Virus record (IMG/VR): IMGVR_UViG_3300013137_000070
Coordinates: 1-32,101 of that record
Direction: 5' to 3' (one strand)
DNA length: 32,101 bases
Origin: a virus
Below, one piece after another: positions 23,134 to 30,291 of this stretch (the first letter of the stretch is position 1; each line of letters begins with the position of its first letter). The translations under genes and the position numbers were made by a program. Under the pieces are notes generated by a model that ran no database searches, had not been told where the DNA came from, and saw nothing but the letters and a program-made list of their open reading frames with translations.

Positions 23134-24122
23134 ATAAATTTATCGTTATAACCACTGTTAACGAACCTTCTGAGGCTATCGAGAAGTTTGCACATCTCCC
23201 TGGGTGGAAGGTCATTGTAGTAGGAGATGAGAAGACTCCCAAGGAGTGGCATAATGAAGACGTCAAATACCTAAGCCTTGATGATCAGAAGGAGCTATTC
23301 CCTGTCTTTAGTTCTCAGATTCCCTGGAATTGTTATCAAAGAAAAAACCTTGGCTATCTCTACGCTATTAGAGAGGGCGCAGACCTCATCTTTGAGTCGG
23401 ATGACGACAATACCCCCTATGAGGATTTCAACTCTCTTGTTGCCTCTCTAATGGCCTTTAAACCGGGTTCTTTGAACAGAGTTAGTAGCGTTACAAACTG
23501 GGCGAATATGTATGAGTACTTTGGGAGCTGTGATTGTTGGCCCAGAGGGTATCCTCTGCAGTATATAGGCACCTCTGCAGCAGGTGTTGGTGTTGGGAGT
23601 AATGATTGGTCTGTAGCTCAGTTTCTCGCCGACCGTGACCCTGATGTGGATGCTATTTACCGCCTGACCAATGGAGATGGCACCATATTTGAGGAGGATA
23701 GACACTTCATCCTGGACAAGAATACATTCTGCCCCATGAATTCGCAAGCTACCCTATGGAAGAAAGAAGCTTTCCCTCTGATGTTTCTCCCGGTTGGGGT
23801 CCCGGGGCGTGTGACAGATATTCTTAGAGGATATATTGTGCAGCCCTGTCTGTGGGCAATGAATCGATCGGCTATATTCGCAAGCCCTAATGTATATCAG
23901 GAGAGGAATGAGCATAATCTTCTCAAAGATTTTAAAGAAGAGATTCCTCTATACTTGAATGCCGATAGGTGGTGCAAGGAAATTATGCATCTTGCCGGCA
24001 ACTCAATGGAGGCCAATTATTTCCAGGCTATAACCAGGCTAATAATGGTAGAGGCTTTACCGTATGACAATGTAGACTATTATAAACTGTTTTTAAGAGA
24101 AATGGGGGATTACTATGGATAA
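23130..24122 (+). CDS. STELLO/DUF288-like glycosyltransferase
   Basis: The 330-residue product opens with FIVITTVNEPSEAIEKF, then GWKVIVVGDEKTP, QRKNLGYLYAIREGADLIFE (70-89) and SDDDNTPYEDF (90-100). This order, with the acidic D-D-D-N, is the signature of the STELLO/DUF288 family of GT-A-like proteins. Family members act on cell-surface or cell-wall glycans. No membrane segment is seen here, unlike plant STELLO. It overlaps both neighbours by 4 and 8 bases, so the genes are co-translated. Confidence 0.78.
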   Translation: MNKFIVITTVNEPSEAIEKFAHLPGWKVIVVGDEKTPKEWHNEDVKYLSLDDQKELFPVFSSQIPWNCYQRKNLGYLYAIREGADLIFESDDDNTPYEDFNSLVASLMAFKPGSLNRVSSVTNWANMYEYFGSCDCWPRGYPLQYIGTSAAGVGVGSNDWSVAQFLADRDPDVDAIYRLTNGDGTIFEEDRHFILDKNTFCPMNSQATLWKKEAFPLMFLPVGVPGRVTDILRGYIVQPCLWAMNRSAIFASPNVYQERNEHNLLKDFKEEIPLYLNADRWCKEIMHLAGNSMEANYFQAITRLIMVEALPYDNVDYYKLFLREMGDYYG

Positions 24123-24732
24123 GAAGGTGTTTGAAGAAGAGTTTAAGAAGTTGTTGTCCCAGGTAAACTTAGATGGTTCGGTTGTAGGGAAGAGACTTAA
24201 CCAGAATCCTCCTGAGTTTATGGATTTCCTCCGGTTTAGTAAGGAATATCTTGATAAGAAGAAAGTTATTCGGCCTGTGGTTGTAGAGATTGGGATTCTT
24301 GATGGTATGCAGAAAAGATTCTATGAACAACTTCTTGATGCCCAATACTACAGTATTGATATAGACCCGAAGTCCTCTGCAACCATAAAAGGGGATTCTA
24401 CAGCAAGTAGTACGATTAGACAGTTGAAAACTATTTTGGGGAGAAGAAAGATAGATCTCTTATTTATAGACGGTCTTCATACATACAATGGGGTGGAAGG
24501 CGATTTTGATGCTTACTATCCTTTGACTCAGCACCTTATTGGAGTTCATGATATTTTTACCCCCAAGATTGTTCCCCAAGAATCTGTCGATGTAATGCGG
24601 TGGTGGTCAGATTACAAAAAACTCTCAAAGGATAAGTGGTTCGAGATCCAGCATCCGAATGACCGTCCAGAGACAGCCTTTAATGGCCGTCCTTTAGGGA
24701 TAGGCATTGTAGTAAAAGAGGGGTTAAAATGA
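24115..24732 (+). CDS. class I SAM methyltransferase (CmcI/Methyltransf_24-like)
   Basis: The 205-residue protein shows VVVEIGILDGMQKRFYEQLL (55-74) as motif I, SIDIDPKSS (80-88) as motif II, KIDLLFIDGLHTY (112-124), and GVHDIF (143-148), the usual order of the CmcI-like methyltransferases of glycan and antibiotic clusters. The C-terminus GIGIVVKEGLK stops just where the next gene begins (ATGA). The N-terminal 200 residues of the gene at 25481 are a diverged copy of this protein. Confidence 0.78.
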   Translation: MDKKVFEEEFKKLLSQVNLDGSVVGKRLNQNPPEFMDFLRFSKEYLDKKKVIRPVVVEIGILDGMQKRFYEQLLDAQYYSIDIDPKSSATIKGDSTASSTIRQLKTILGRRKIDLLFIDGLHTYNGVEGDFDAYYPLTQHLIGVHDIFTPKIVPQESVDVMRWWSDYKKLSKDKWFEIQHPNDRPETAFNGRPLGIGIVVKEGLK

Positions 24733-25472
24733 AGATTGCCGTGATTACAAGATGGTTTAATGAGGAGTTCTTCGCGCCTTTCTTTCTTTCCCACTATTCT
24801 GAGTTTGCGGATAAGATTATTGTATTTCTTGAGCAAACTTCTACTGATAGGAGTAGAGAAATTGTTCCAACTTTTCCTAAAGCGGAACTGGTCATGGTTA
24901 GCAATGGCGAGACCCTTAATGATAGAATACTCTCTGATATGATGTCCAATGCGGCAGCTTCTTTGGCTGATTATGACTGGGTTATTCGGGCGGATGCTGA
25001 CGAATTGACCTTTCCATATAATTTTGAATCCCCAAGGGAAGTCCTCTCCAGAGCTACGGGCAATGTCATTAACACCTGGTATCGATGGGTGTATAGGCAT
25101 AACTCTGAATCAGATCTTGATCCCTCTAAACCTGCTGTATTTCAAAGAAGGCATGGTGGGGAGTATCGTATCTGGCCTGGCATGGGACAGAACTACTCTA
25201 AGCCTACAATTGTCAAGCCCTCTGCAAAAGTAAGATGGACAGCAGGAGAGCAATCTATTCTCCCAAATCCTTTAGTCAAGATGAATTCCGAATCCTGGGA
25301 TGGAGTTCATTGGCAGACAGCGGATGTTGAGCAATGGATTAAAAGGAATGCGTCTAATGATAAGAGGCTCTCTGAAGAGAATAAGAAGAATAAGTGGGGA
25401 GTTAAGAACTTTACTGAAGAGATGATTCGAAAAGAGTGTGATTCACACCTTAATGATTTGCAACTATTTTAG
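24729..25472 (+). CDS. GT-A glycosyltransferase (Glyco_tranf_2_4-like)
   Basis: The 247-residue product starts IAVITRWFNEEFFAPFFL (3-20), has KIIVFLEQTSTDRSREIV and a metal-binding VIRADADEL segment (Asp89 and Asp91), followed by GVHWQTADVE and a terminal HLNDLQLF. This is the pattern of the Glyco_tranf_2_4 group of sugar transferases. The C-terminal half of the gene at 25481 is homologous to it throughout. It is coupled to the methyltransferase by ATGA. Confidence 0.78.
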   Translation: MKIAVITRWFNEEFFAPFFLSHYSEFADKIIVFLEQTSTDRSREIVPTFPKAELVMVSNGETLNDRILSDMMSNAAASLADYDWVIRADADELTFPYNFESPREVLSRATGNVINTWYRWVYRHNSESDLDPSKPAVFQRRHGGEYRIWPGMGQNYSKPTIVKPSAKVRWTAGEQSILPNPLVKMNSESWDGVHWQTADVEQWIKRNASNDKRLSEENKKNKWGVKNFTEEMIRKECDSHLNDLQLF

Positions 25473-25480
25473 GAGAAGAA

Positions 25481-26818
25481 ATGGACTTAGAGAAATTCAC
25501 ACTACTTGCTGATGAGATAGGCTTTGCTATTGAACGTCCGACGGGGAGACTTTTGCAAAACAGGGGTGAGTTTAAGAACTTTCTTCTGTTTGTTGATACT
25601 GTGTTTAAAGCTCGTGGAATCATTAATCCTATTGTTGTTGAGATTGGCATAGCTTATAATGGTCAGAAGAGATTCTATGAGGAGCTGATGGGTGCTACCC
25701 ATATTAGCATTGATATTAATCCTCAAGGGGGACCAGATATCCTTGGGGATTCTCACGATCCTGAAACTTTAAAAAGATTAAAGGAAATGCTTAATGGCCG
25801 GTCTGTAGATCTCTTGTTTATCGATGGCGGCCATTTATTCCATGAGGTTAAACAGGATTATCAGATGTACGAGCCCTTGGCCTCGCATCTTGTTGCTCTT
25901 CACGATATTCATCTTGTACGTTGGGCTTCCGACGTTAGCGAGGTCAATTACTATTGGCAGAAATTGGTGGAACTGGAGAGAGAAAAGACGACCATAACCT
26001 TTAGAAAGTATTATGATTGTCCTGATCAGAAGCCTGGTCAGATGGGCATTGGTCTTATAGTTAAAGAGGGAGGGCAAAAAATAACTGTTCTCACAAAGTG
26101 GTACAATGAAGAGATTCTTGCTCCGTTTTTTCTCAAACATTATTCTTTTGCTGACGAGATAGTTATTTTCCTTGACAGTAAAACGGATGATAAGACAGAA
26201 GAGATCATTTCTCAATATAAAAATGCTCGTATTGTGAAGTGTGACTACCCGAATCAAGTATACAATAACCGGATTGCAATAGATCGTATGAATCAAGAAG
26301 CTCTTAGCATTCCTTCTGGTTGGATAATTTGTGCAGACGCTGATGAATTTTTATTCCCCTCTGAAAACAGGAGCATGCGCGATTTTCTTGGTGATGTTGT
26401 TGGCAATGTAGTTTATGCGAATATGTGGCAGGTTTACCGGAATAAAACAGAGATGGATCTTGATGCGTCCTTGCAGCCTATCTGGTTAAGGCGTTATGGT
26501 GATCCAGATCGGGAAACGGGGATAAATAAGCTTTATTGTAAACCCTCTGTAATAAAGGCAGGGTGCGGGATTAGATGGCAGATTGGCCATCATTATTTAG
26601 AAGCAAACTATCAGATTCAAGAGTCAAAGGTGTGCTTAAATGGTGCGCATTGGACTGCAGCCGATCCGGTTCTTATTCCTCGCTGTTTAAGATGGAGGAT
26701 AGAGAATATGGACAAGGAGTCTATTGATAAACAATGGGGCAGTTCAAAGTATTATCGGACAGAAGAGGAGTTAAGAAAAATATGCGAGGACCATCTTAAT
26801 GATCCTCAACTATTCTAA
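25481..26818 (+). CDS. fused methyltransferase-glycosyltransferase
   Basis: This 445-residue protein joins two domains that match the two preceding separate proteins. Residues 1-197 are a CmcI-like methyltransferase (VVEIGIAYNGQKRFYEEL from 52; VDLLFIDGGHLFHE near 109-122; ALHDIH at 139-144). Residues 200-445 are a GT-A glycosyltransferase (KITVLTKWYNEEILAPFF from 200; ICADADEF with Asp286 and Asp288; terminal HLNDPQLF). The join GIGLIVKEGGQKITVL aligns with the stop/start overlap between the two separate genes. The two domains probably act in sequence on one glycan. GGAGAAG precedes ATG 25481. The protein is intact. Confidence 0.85.
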   Translation: MDLEKFTLLADEIGFAIERPTGRLLQNRGEFKNFLLFVDTVFKARGIINPIVVEIGIAYNGQKRFYEELMGATHISIDINPQGGPDILGDSHDPETLKRLKEMLNGRSVDLLFIDGGHLFHEVKQDYQMYEPLASHLVALHDIHLVRWASDVSEVNYYWQKLVELEREKTTITFRKYYDCPDQKPGQMGIGLIVKEGGQKITVLTKWYNEEILAPFFLKHYSFADEIVIFLDSKTDDKTEEIISQYKNARIVKCDYPNQVYNNRIAIDRMNQEALSIPSGWIICADADEFLFPSENRSMRDFLGDVVGNVVYANMWQVYRNKTEMDLDASLQPIWLRRYGDPDRETGINKLYCKPSVIKAGCGIRWQIGHHYLEANYQIQESKVCLNGAHWTAADPVLIPRCLRWRIENMDKESIDKQWGSSKYYRTEEELRKICEDHLNDPQLF

Positions 26819-26831
26819 GGAGGAGTAAATT

Positions 26832-27254
26832 ATGCAAGCGACATTAATCAGGATAATGACTGGTAATGATGGAGTGATTTCTGAGTTTTCTATTGATGAT
26901 GGAGCTTTTAAATGTTTTGCTCTTGCGCCGGATTCTTTAGATGAAAAGAAGTTCTTCCTTCCAAATGGCGAGTACGAGTGCAGGAGATTTCATGGGTCTA
27001 AATGGCCCAACACTTTTGAAATCGTAGAACCAGAAAAGGATAATGTCGATGGACACAAATACTTATTGTTTCATGCTGGCAATACTGAGCATGATTCTTT
27101 GGGCTGCCAGCTCTTAGGCTCTACTATTGGCAAGTTGAATGGCGACAGGGCGGTTCTTAATTCAGGGAATACATTTAGGACCTTTTTGAAATACACAGAA
27201 AACGTCGATCATTTTACCTTGACTGTCACTGAAGATTATGGGGTCTTAACATGA
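26832..27254 (+). CDS. DUF5675 family protein
   Basis: The 140-residue protein shows the DUF5675 marks: an N-terminal strand pair, FFLPNGEYECRRFHGSKWPN, YLLFHAGNTEHDSLGCQLLG (77-96) and a late VLNSGNTFRTFLKYT. Proteins of this group are encoded near lysis genes in many phages; their activity is not known to me, and the conserved His and Cys suggest a possible enzyme. AAGGAGGAG precedes ATG 26832. It overlaps the spanin gene by four bases. Confidence 0.8.
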   Translation: MQATLIRIMTGNDGVISEFSIDDGAFKCFALAPDSLDEKKFFLPNGEYECRRFHGSKWPNTFEIVEPEKDNVDGHKYLLFHAGNTEHDSLGCQLLGSTIGKLNGDRAVLNSGNTFRTFLKYTENVDHFTLTVTEDYGVLT

Positions 27255-27742
27255 TACCTTGGACTTGGTTTTTAAATCCGAAAAATATGATCTTGGTCGC
27301 TTTGGCCTGTGTCCTTACTCTTGGTGCCGGGTATATTCTCATGCAAAAAATTGAACTTACTAAAAACAAAGCTTCTATAGAGACGTTGACTCAAAGAAAT
27401 TTAGTTCTTGATGTTCAAGTGGAAGCGTATAAAAAGAATATTGAGGACATTAAAGCTTTGAAGCAGAGAGAGCGGATTATTGAAAAGAAAACGGCGACAA
27501 TTAGAGAGATAGTCAAAGAAGTACCAGTAGATCGACCTGTAGGAGGTGTTGATTGTGGAACCCCACAAGATAAAGATGCACTTGAAAAGATTCGTAAGGC
27601 TGTGGTTGCTACCACTGATTATTTTAATTCCGGTATTAGGATGCAGCAGCTGCCCGGTAGTTCAACCGTTGACTCCAAAGTATTGTCCTCCCCCGTCGAG
27701 GCCGGTCCTAAGTCAACCATCGACGGAGCAACAGTTCATTGA
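27251..27742 (+). CDS. Rz: inner-membrane spanin (Rz-like)
   Basis: The 163-residue product has one N-terminal membrane segment (about 13-31, MILVALACVLTLGAGYIL), then a charged helix (about 32-90) with QRERIIEKKTATIREIVKE, as in i-spanins that span the periplasm. The gene overlaps the Rz1-like frame from 27555 in another phase and the DUF5675 gene by ATGA. With the outer lipoprotein it would fuse inner and outer membranes at the end of infection. The ribosome-binding site is weak, so coupling is likely. Confidence 0.8.
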   Translation: MIPWTWFLNPKNMILVALACVLTLGAGYILMQKIELTKNKASIETLTQRNLVLDVQVEAYKKNIEDIKALKQRERIIEKKTATIREIVKEVPVDRPVGGVDCGTPQDKDALEKIRKAVVATTDYFNSGIRMQQLPGSSTVDSKVLSSPVEAGPKSTIDGATVH

Positions 27743-27857
27743 CAATTTTGTTACTGTTGTTGATTATGTCTTAAAGCTGGAATCAACACTTAAATGCTAT
27801 GAGGAGGGACCGAAGAATGGAACAGATAAAAAACTTCCTGTTGTCAATGTTCAGTGA
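27555..27857 (+). CDS. Rz1: outer-membrane spanin lipoprotein (Rz1-like)
   Basis: AGGAGG at 27541-27546 stands eight bases before GTG 27555, which starts a frame inside the Rz gene in a different phase. A signal with RLWLLPLIILIPVLGC ends in a lipobox (VLGC, Cys30 from the GTG). The mature part is proline-rich (CPPPSRPVLSQP), as in Rz1. The longer GTG at 27546 and the ATG at 27576 are alternatives. About 100 residues; it extends past the end of Rz to 27857. It pairs with the i-spanin across the periplasm, which indicates a Gram-negative host. Confidence 0.78.
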   Translation: MEPHKIKMHLKRFVRLWLLPLIILIPVLGCSSCPVVQPLTPKYCPPPSRPVLSQPSTEQQFIDNFVTVVDYVLKLESTLKCYEEGPKNGTDKKLPVVNVQ

Positions 27858-28038
27858 AGATAAATCTATTTCTATGATGCGGATTACCTCTTTTATGGTT
27901 TGTATAAATGTTATGGCAGTTTGGACTTGGGAATGTTTGACAGATAAATTTACAGATATTGGATTAAACAATGCTTTACTTGTTGCTGCTGCTATTGGAG
28001 GCAAGGCATTGCAGAGTTTTGCAGACAATAAGAAATAA
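27817..28038 (+). CDS. small membrane protein, holin candidate
   Basis: GAGGAGG at 27801-27807 sets the start at ATG 27817 (73 residues); an earlier in-frame ATG at 27799 has no site. The protein has two possible membrane segments (about 21-40, RITSFMVCINVMAVWTW, and about 50-65, NNALLVAAAIGGKAL) and a basic/acidic tail ending in SFADNKK. Position after spanins and topology fit a holin or holin-like protein. The GGKALQSF end is shared with several small phage membrane proteins. It overlaps the Rz1 frame by 41 bases. It is the last gene of the rightward block. Confidence 0.6.
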   Translation: MEQIKNFLLSMFSEDKSISMMRITSFMVCINVMAVWTWECLTDKFTDIGLNNALLVAAAIGGKALQSFADNKK

Positions 28039-28057
28039 TCAGTCTCTCGATTAATAT

Positions 28058-28098
28058 GCTCAGGCTTGTCCAATCCCCTTTTTGAGCCAAGCCTGAGC
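28058..28098. terminator. inverted repeat between convergent genes, possible bidirectional terminator
   Basis: GCTCAGGCTTG (28058-28068) and CAAGCCTGAGC (28088-28098) form a perfect 11-bp stem with a 19-base loop that contains CCCCTTTTT. It lies in the 76-base gap where the rightward and leftward operons meet. The strong GC-rich stem and place suggest a shared terminator, though no T-run follows the stem on either strand. Confidence 0.55.
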
Positions 28099-28114
28099 GT
28101 CGAAAGTGAGATAT

Positions 28115-28312
28115 TTAGGGCCTTTCTTTTATCTCATATACTTTGTTGTTCATAAGCACCGCACCAAGCTCAATGGATTCTTTGAGACGAAATTGGACAT
28201 ATTTATAGGTTAGGTAGCTCCCCGCCGAAAGGCCAATCCAAAAAAGGATGAGAAAATAAAATCCAACTCGGTAAAATATCTCTTTAGTAAATGTGAAATG
28301 AAATAAAGCCAT
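28115..28312 (-). CDS. small single-pass membrane protein, 65 aa
   Basis: AAAGGAG lies eight bases before ATG at 28312 on the minus strand, so this start is chosen over a longer one at 28357. The protein starts MALFHFTFTKEIFYRVG and has one membrane segment (about 16-36, FYFLILFWIGLSAGSYLTY), followed by a basic region and an acidic tail. It is the last gene of the leftward operon. A lysis or membrane-modifying role is possible; I do not recognise the family. Confidence 0.6.
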   Translation of the reverse strand: MALFHFTFTKEIFYRVGFYFLILFWIGLSAGSYLTYKYVQFRLKESIELGAVLMNNKVYEIKERP

Positions 28313-28325
28313 GATATCAACTCCT

Positions 28326-28877
28326 TTACACAAGATGAATATGGGTTGAATGATCAAACAAGAAATTCAGAGATATCTGATCATTAGCGTTCAAGCGTTG
28401 CAAAACGATAGAGTCCAGACCGGGAGGCTTAGCGATAGGATAATACTCCCAAGAAGTATCAAATTCATCGGCTCTCCGTTGAATCTCTGCCCGGTATTCC
28501 ATCTCCTGTTCGATTGGGATACCTTTGACGGAAGGATGATCTGTTTTAATTTCGAATTGACTGAAGATCGCCTGAAATACTTTATCATTATAACCCACCT
28601 CTTTGGCAGAATCGAGGGCTTTGGTAATTTCTTCTTTAAACTGTTTGTAAAATTTGGGAGGGACAAAAGCATACCCCGGAATATCTTCCATATACTTCTT
28701 TCTGGTTAAATCAACGATGCTGCACCATCTATCATAAACCTTTCTGTAGTTCTTGATATTGCGGTCCAGCCAATAAACGGTTTTCTGGTCGATGTTTGGA
28801 AGATTCATAAGATTTTGGAGTGCAGCACCAACCTTTAAGAATTCCTGTAGTGATTTTTTATGTACAAGAGTGGCCAT
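28326..28877 (-). CDS. hypothetical protein, 183 aa
   Basis: The ORF starts at ATG 28877 behind GGGGAT. The product is soluble and mostly helical: KKSLQEFLKVGAALQNL, NIDQKTVYWLDRNIKNYRKV, PPKFYKQFKEEITKALDSAK, and later PIEQEMEYRAEIQRRADEFD. No known motif or membrane segment is visible. It is in line with the other leftward genes and lies between the membrane protein and the transglycosylase. Function unknown. Confidence 0.65.
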   Translation of the reverse strand: MATLVHKKSLQEFLKVGAALQNLMNLPNIDQKTVYWLDRNIKNYRKVYDRWCSIVDLTRKKYMEDIPGYAFVPPKFYKQFKEEITKALDSAKEVGYNDKVFQAIFSQFEIKTDHPSVKGIPIEQEMEYRAEIQRRADEFDTSWEYYPIAKPPGLDSIVLQRLNANDQISLNFLFDHSTHIHLV

Positions 28878-28897
28878 AATTCTATCCCCTTTTCTAT

Positions 28898-29383
28898 TTA
28901 TATCTGGGTCTCTTTTAATTTACGAGATAAGGTGAGAACCTTATCGGCCTCATACTCGCCCTTCTTGTCGTTTAGCCTCCATCCCTTGTACAACACTAAG
29001 GCATCTCTCACGTTTCCCTTCGCAATCGATAATTTTTCCAAAAGTATCCTTGCACCGGTTAAAGTATTTGCATCTTCCCAATGTATCTTCCACGGGATCT
29101 GCATTAACCCTTGATACTTCTTGCTGCTTACCGCTTGCCTTTGGAAGGAACTCTCCGTAAACATTAAAGCCATTAGAAGATTCTGTGATAACCCAGTTTG
29201 TTGAGAGGCCAATAATATCGCCTTTACCACTTCCTCTCCCGGATCTCCCATCCCGACTGAGATGGCGGCGTTTTGCAATGCCTGCCGGGATGAAATTTGG
29301 TGCACAGGGGTTATCAGTTGCGAAATGTTTATTAAGTGAAACACTAATACCAAGCTTAGGACAAGAGTTAGTAGATATTTCAT
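28898..29383 (-). CDS. lytic transglycosylase, secreted (candidate endolysin)
   Basis: The 161-residue protein opens with a hydrophobic segment (4-20, LLTLVLSLVLVFHLINI) that would act as a signal or signal-anchor. The body has ILLASQQTGLSQNLLMALMF followed by TESSF with catalytic Glu77, YQGLMQIP (90-97), and a LTGARILLEKL helix, the transglycosylase SLT pattern. It cuts peptidoglycan glycan strands. No other endolysin was found in the window, so it may be the main lysin. It starts within the last copy of a 52-bp repeat that contains the Shine-Dalgarno AAAGGAGG and ATG. Confidence 0.82.
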   Translation of the reverse strand: MKYLLTLVLSLVLVFHLINISQLITPVHQISSRQALQNAAISVGMGDPGEEVVKAILLASQQTGLSQNLLMALMFTESSFQRQAVSSKKYQGLMQIPWKIHWEDANTLTGARILLEKLSIAKGNVRDALVLYKGWRLNDKKGEYEADKVLTLSRKLKETQI

Positions 29384-29521
29384 GTTTTAGATCCTCCTTT
29401 CGATCCAGAATTGGAGCAAAGCGTAGATATTTCATGTTTTAGATCCTCCTTTCGATCCAGAATTGGAGCAAAGCGTAGATATTTCATGTTTTAGATCCTC
29501 CTTTCGATCCAGAATTGGAGC
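29371..29521 (-). repeat. 52-bp tandem repeat carrying Shine-Dalgarno and start codon (2.9 copies)
   Basis: Copies begin at 29371, 29423 and 29475 (period 52; the last is partial to 29521) and look identical. On the minus strand each holds AAAGGAGG, an ATG nine bases later, and the codons for MKYL. The starts are at 29487, 29435 and 29383. Because 52 is not a multiple of three, each ATG opens a different frame. The one at 29383 leads into the transglycosylase. The one at 29487 gives 35 codons and stops at 29380, overlapping that start (ATGA). The one at 29435 runs on in the wrong frame. Confidence 0.9.
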
Positions 29522-29626
29522 CAGATATAGATTATGCCTGTTCCCGCAGGCAGGGCAAGCATGGATATTTGTTCTATCAAAAACTTCTTCGCAATCAAGG
29601 CAGAGATTAGCATCTTTAAGCTTCAT
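29432..29626 (-). CDS. small zinc-ribbon protein, 64 aa
   Basis: The ORF starts at ATG 29626 behind AGAGGA. It has CLDCEEVF and, after a short spacer, CPACGNRH, two Cys pairs that would bind one zinc ion, like other small phage zinc ribbons. From about residue 36 it is encoded by the 52-bp repeat region (LAPILDRKEDLKHE), so its C-terminus has been changed by the repeat expansion, and it stops with TGA overlapping the ATG at 29435. Function unknown; such proteins often bind nucleic acid or protein partners. Confidence 0.65.
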   Translation of the reverse strand: MKLKDANLCLDCEEVFDRTNIHACPACGNRHNLYLAPILDRKEDLKHEISTLCSNSGSKGGSKT

Positions 29627-29652
29627 GAGAAGATCCTCTTCGACCAGACAAT

Positions 29653-29686
29653 ATTATAATCTTTGGCTTCTTTCAATTTTATTATA
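29653..29686 (-). promoter_or_regulatory. AT-rich gap with two TATAAT hexamers, weak promoter candidate
   Basis: In the gap 29627-29709, two TATAAT hexamers read on the minus strand at 29658-29653 and 29686-29681, upstream of the zinc-ribbon and transglycosylase genes. No -35 box at 16-18 bases was found for either (a TTGAAA lies only 12 bases away), so this is a weak candidate. Confidence 0.25.
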
Positions 29687-29709
29687 CCCTGCTTTAGACA
29701 AAATCATCT

Positions 29710-30279
29710 TTATTTTAATAAAAGAAATTGAACTACTACTTTGAATATTTTTTTTGCTTCGTGATATCGGTGGTATCCAATGCCTGTTTCCTTTTCCCGT
29801 GCTACCCTGTCGCTTCTGTTAGGGACCATACTCATAACAGAATCATCGAATATCATATCGTAAGGGGGAGAGAGCATTCCTCGAAATATCAGTAATTCTT
29901 GAAGATGATCATAGACAGGGTATTTCTCCCTCTCGGGATGGCCGTCAATGTCGTCCGAATTGTTATTCGGTTCTTTCTTCGCTATATCATTTGCAATGTA
30001 GAACCTGGTGTAAGAATAGAAATGATTCGGCACAGGGATGTTTTTTTCTGGCTTATAAGAAAGAAGGCAGGCCAAAAAGTAGTCCCAACTTTTTGACCTG
30101 ATTTCTTCATGGCTCCAATAGATTTTCTTGTTCGCCAGAATGGATGAAATCCATTTCTCCATATAAGGTTCCATGTTTATGAATATTTCATTCCGAATTT
30201 TATTCCTCTCCTTCTGTTCTTTTGTTTCTCGCCAGAGAATAATTCGTGAGTGATACCATGCAATTTGAACCTTATCCAT
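29710..30279 (-). CDS. hypothetical protein with possible sigma-like features, 189 aa
   Basis: GGAG six bases before ATG at 30279 sets the start; a TTG at 30291 directly after the preceding stop is the longer choice. The protein is basic and helical: EEIRSKSWDYFLACLLSYKP, then FYSYTRFYIANDIAKKEP, resembling sigma region 2, and a C-terminal part (SDRVAREKETGIGYHRYHEA) that could be an HTH-like end. Phage late sigma-like factors have this size and general plan. The match is by impression only; other DNA-binding functions are possible. Confidence 0.5.
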   Translation of the reverse strand: MDKVQIAWYHSRIILWRETKEQKERNKIRNEIFINMEPYMEKWISSILANKKIYWSHEEIRSKSWDYFLACLLSYKPEKNIPVPNHFYSYTRFYIANDIAKKEPNNNSDDIDGHPEREKYPVYDHLQELLIFRGMLSPPYDMIFDDSVMSMVPNRSDRVAREKETGIGYHRYHEAKKIFKVVVQFLLLK

Positions 30280-30291
30280 TTCGGCTCCCAA

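Noticed and set aside
28950-29435. 161-codon alternative-frame ORF over the transglycosylase, beginning in a repeat copy
   Set aside because: Beyond the repeat it has no recognisable domain and is out of frame with the clear transglycosylase. It is explained by the repeat's start codon entering an open frame by chance.
29371-29521. CRISPR array
   Set aside because: The copies are directly adjacent with no spacers, each unit is 52 bp, and the units carry a start site.
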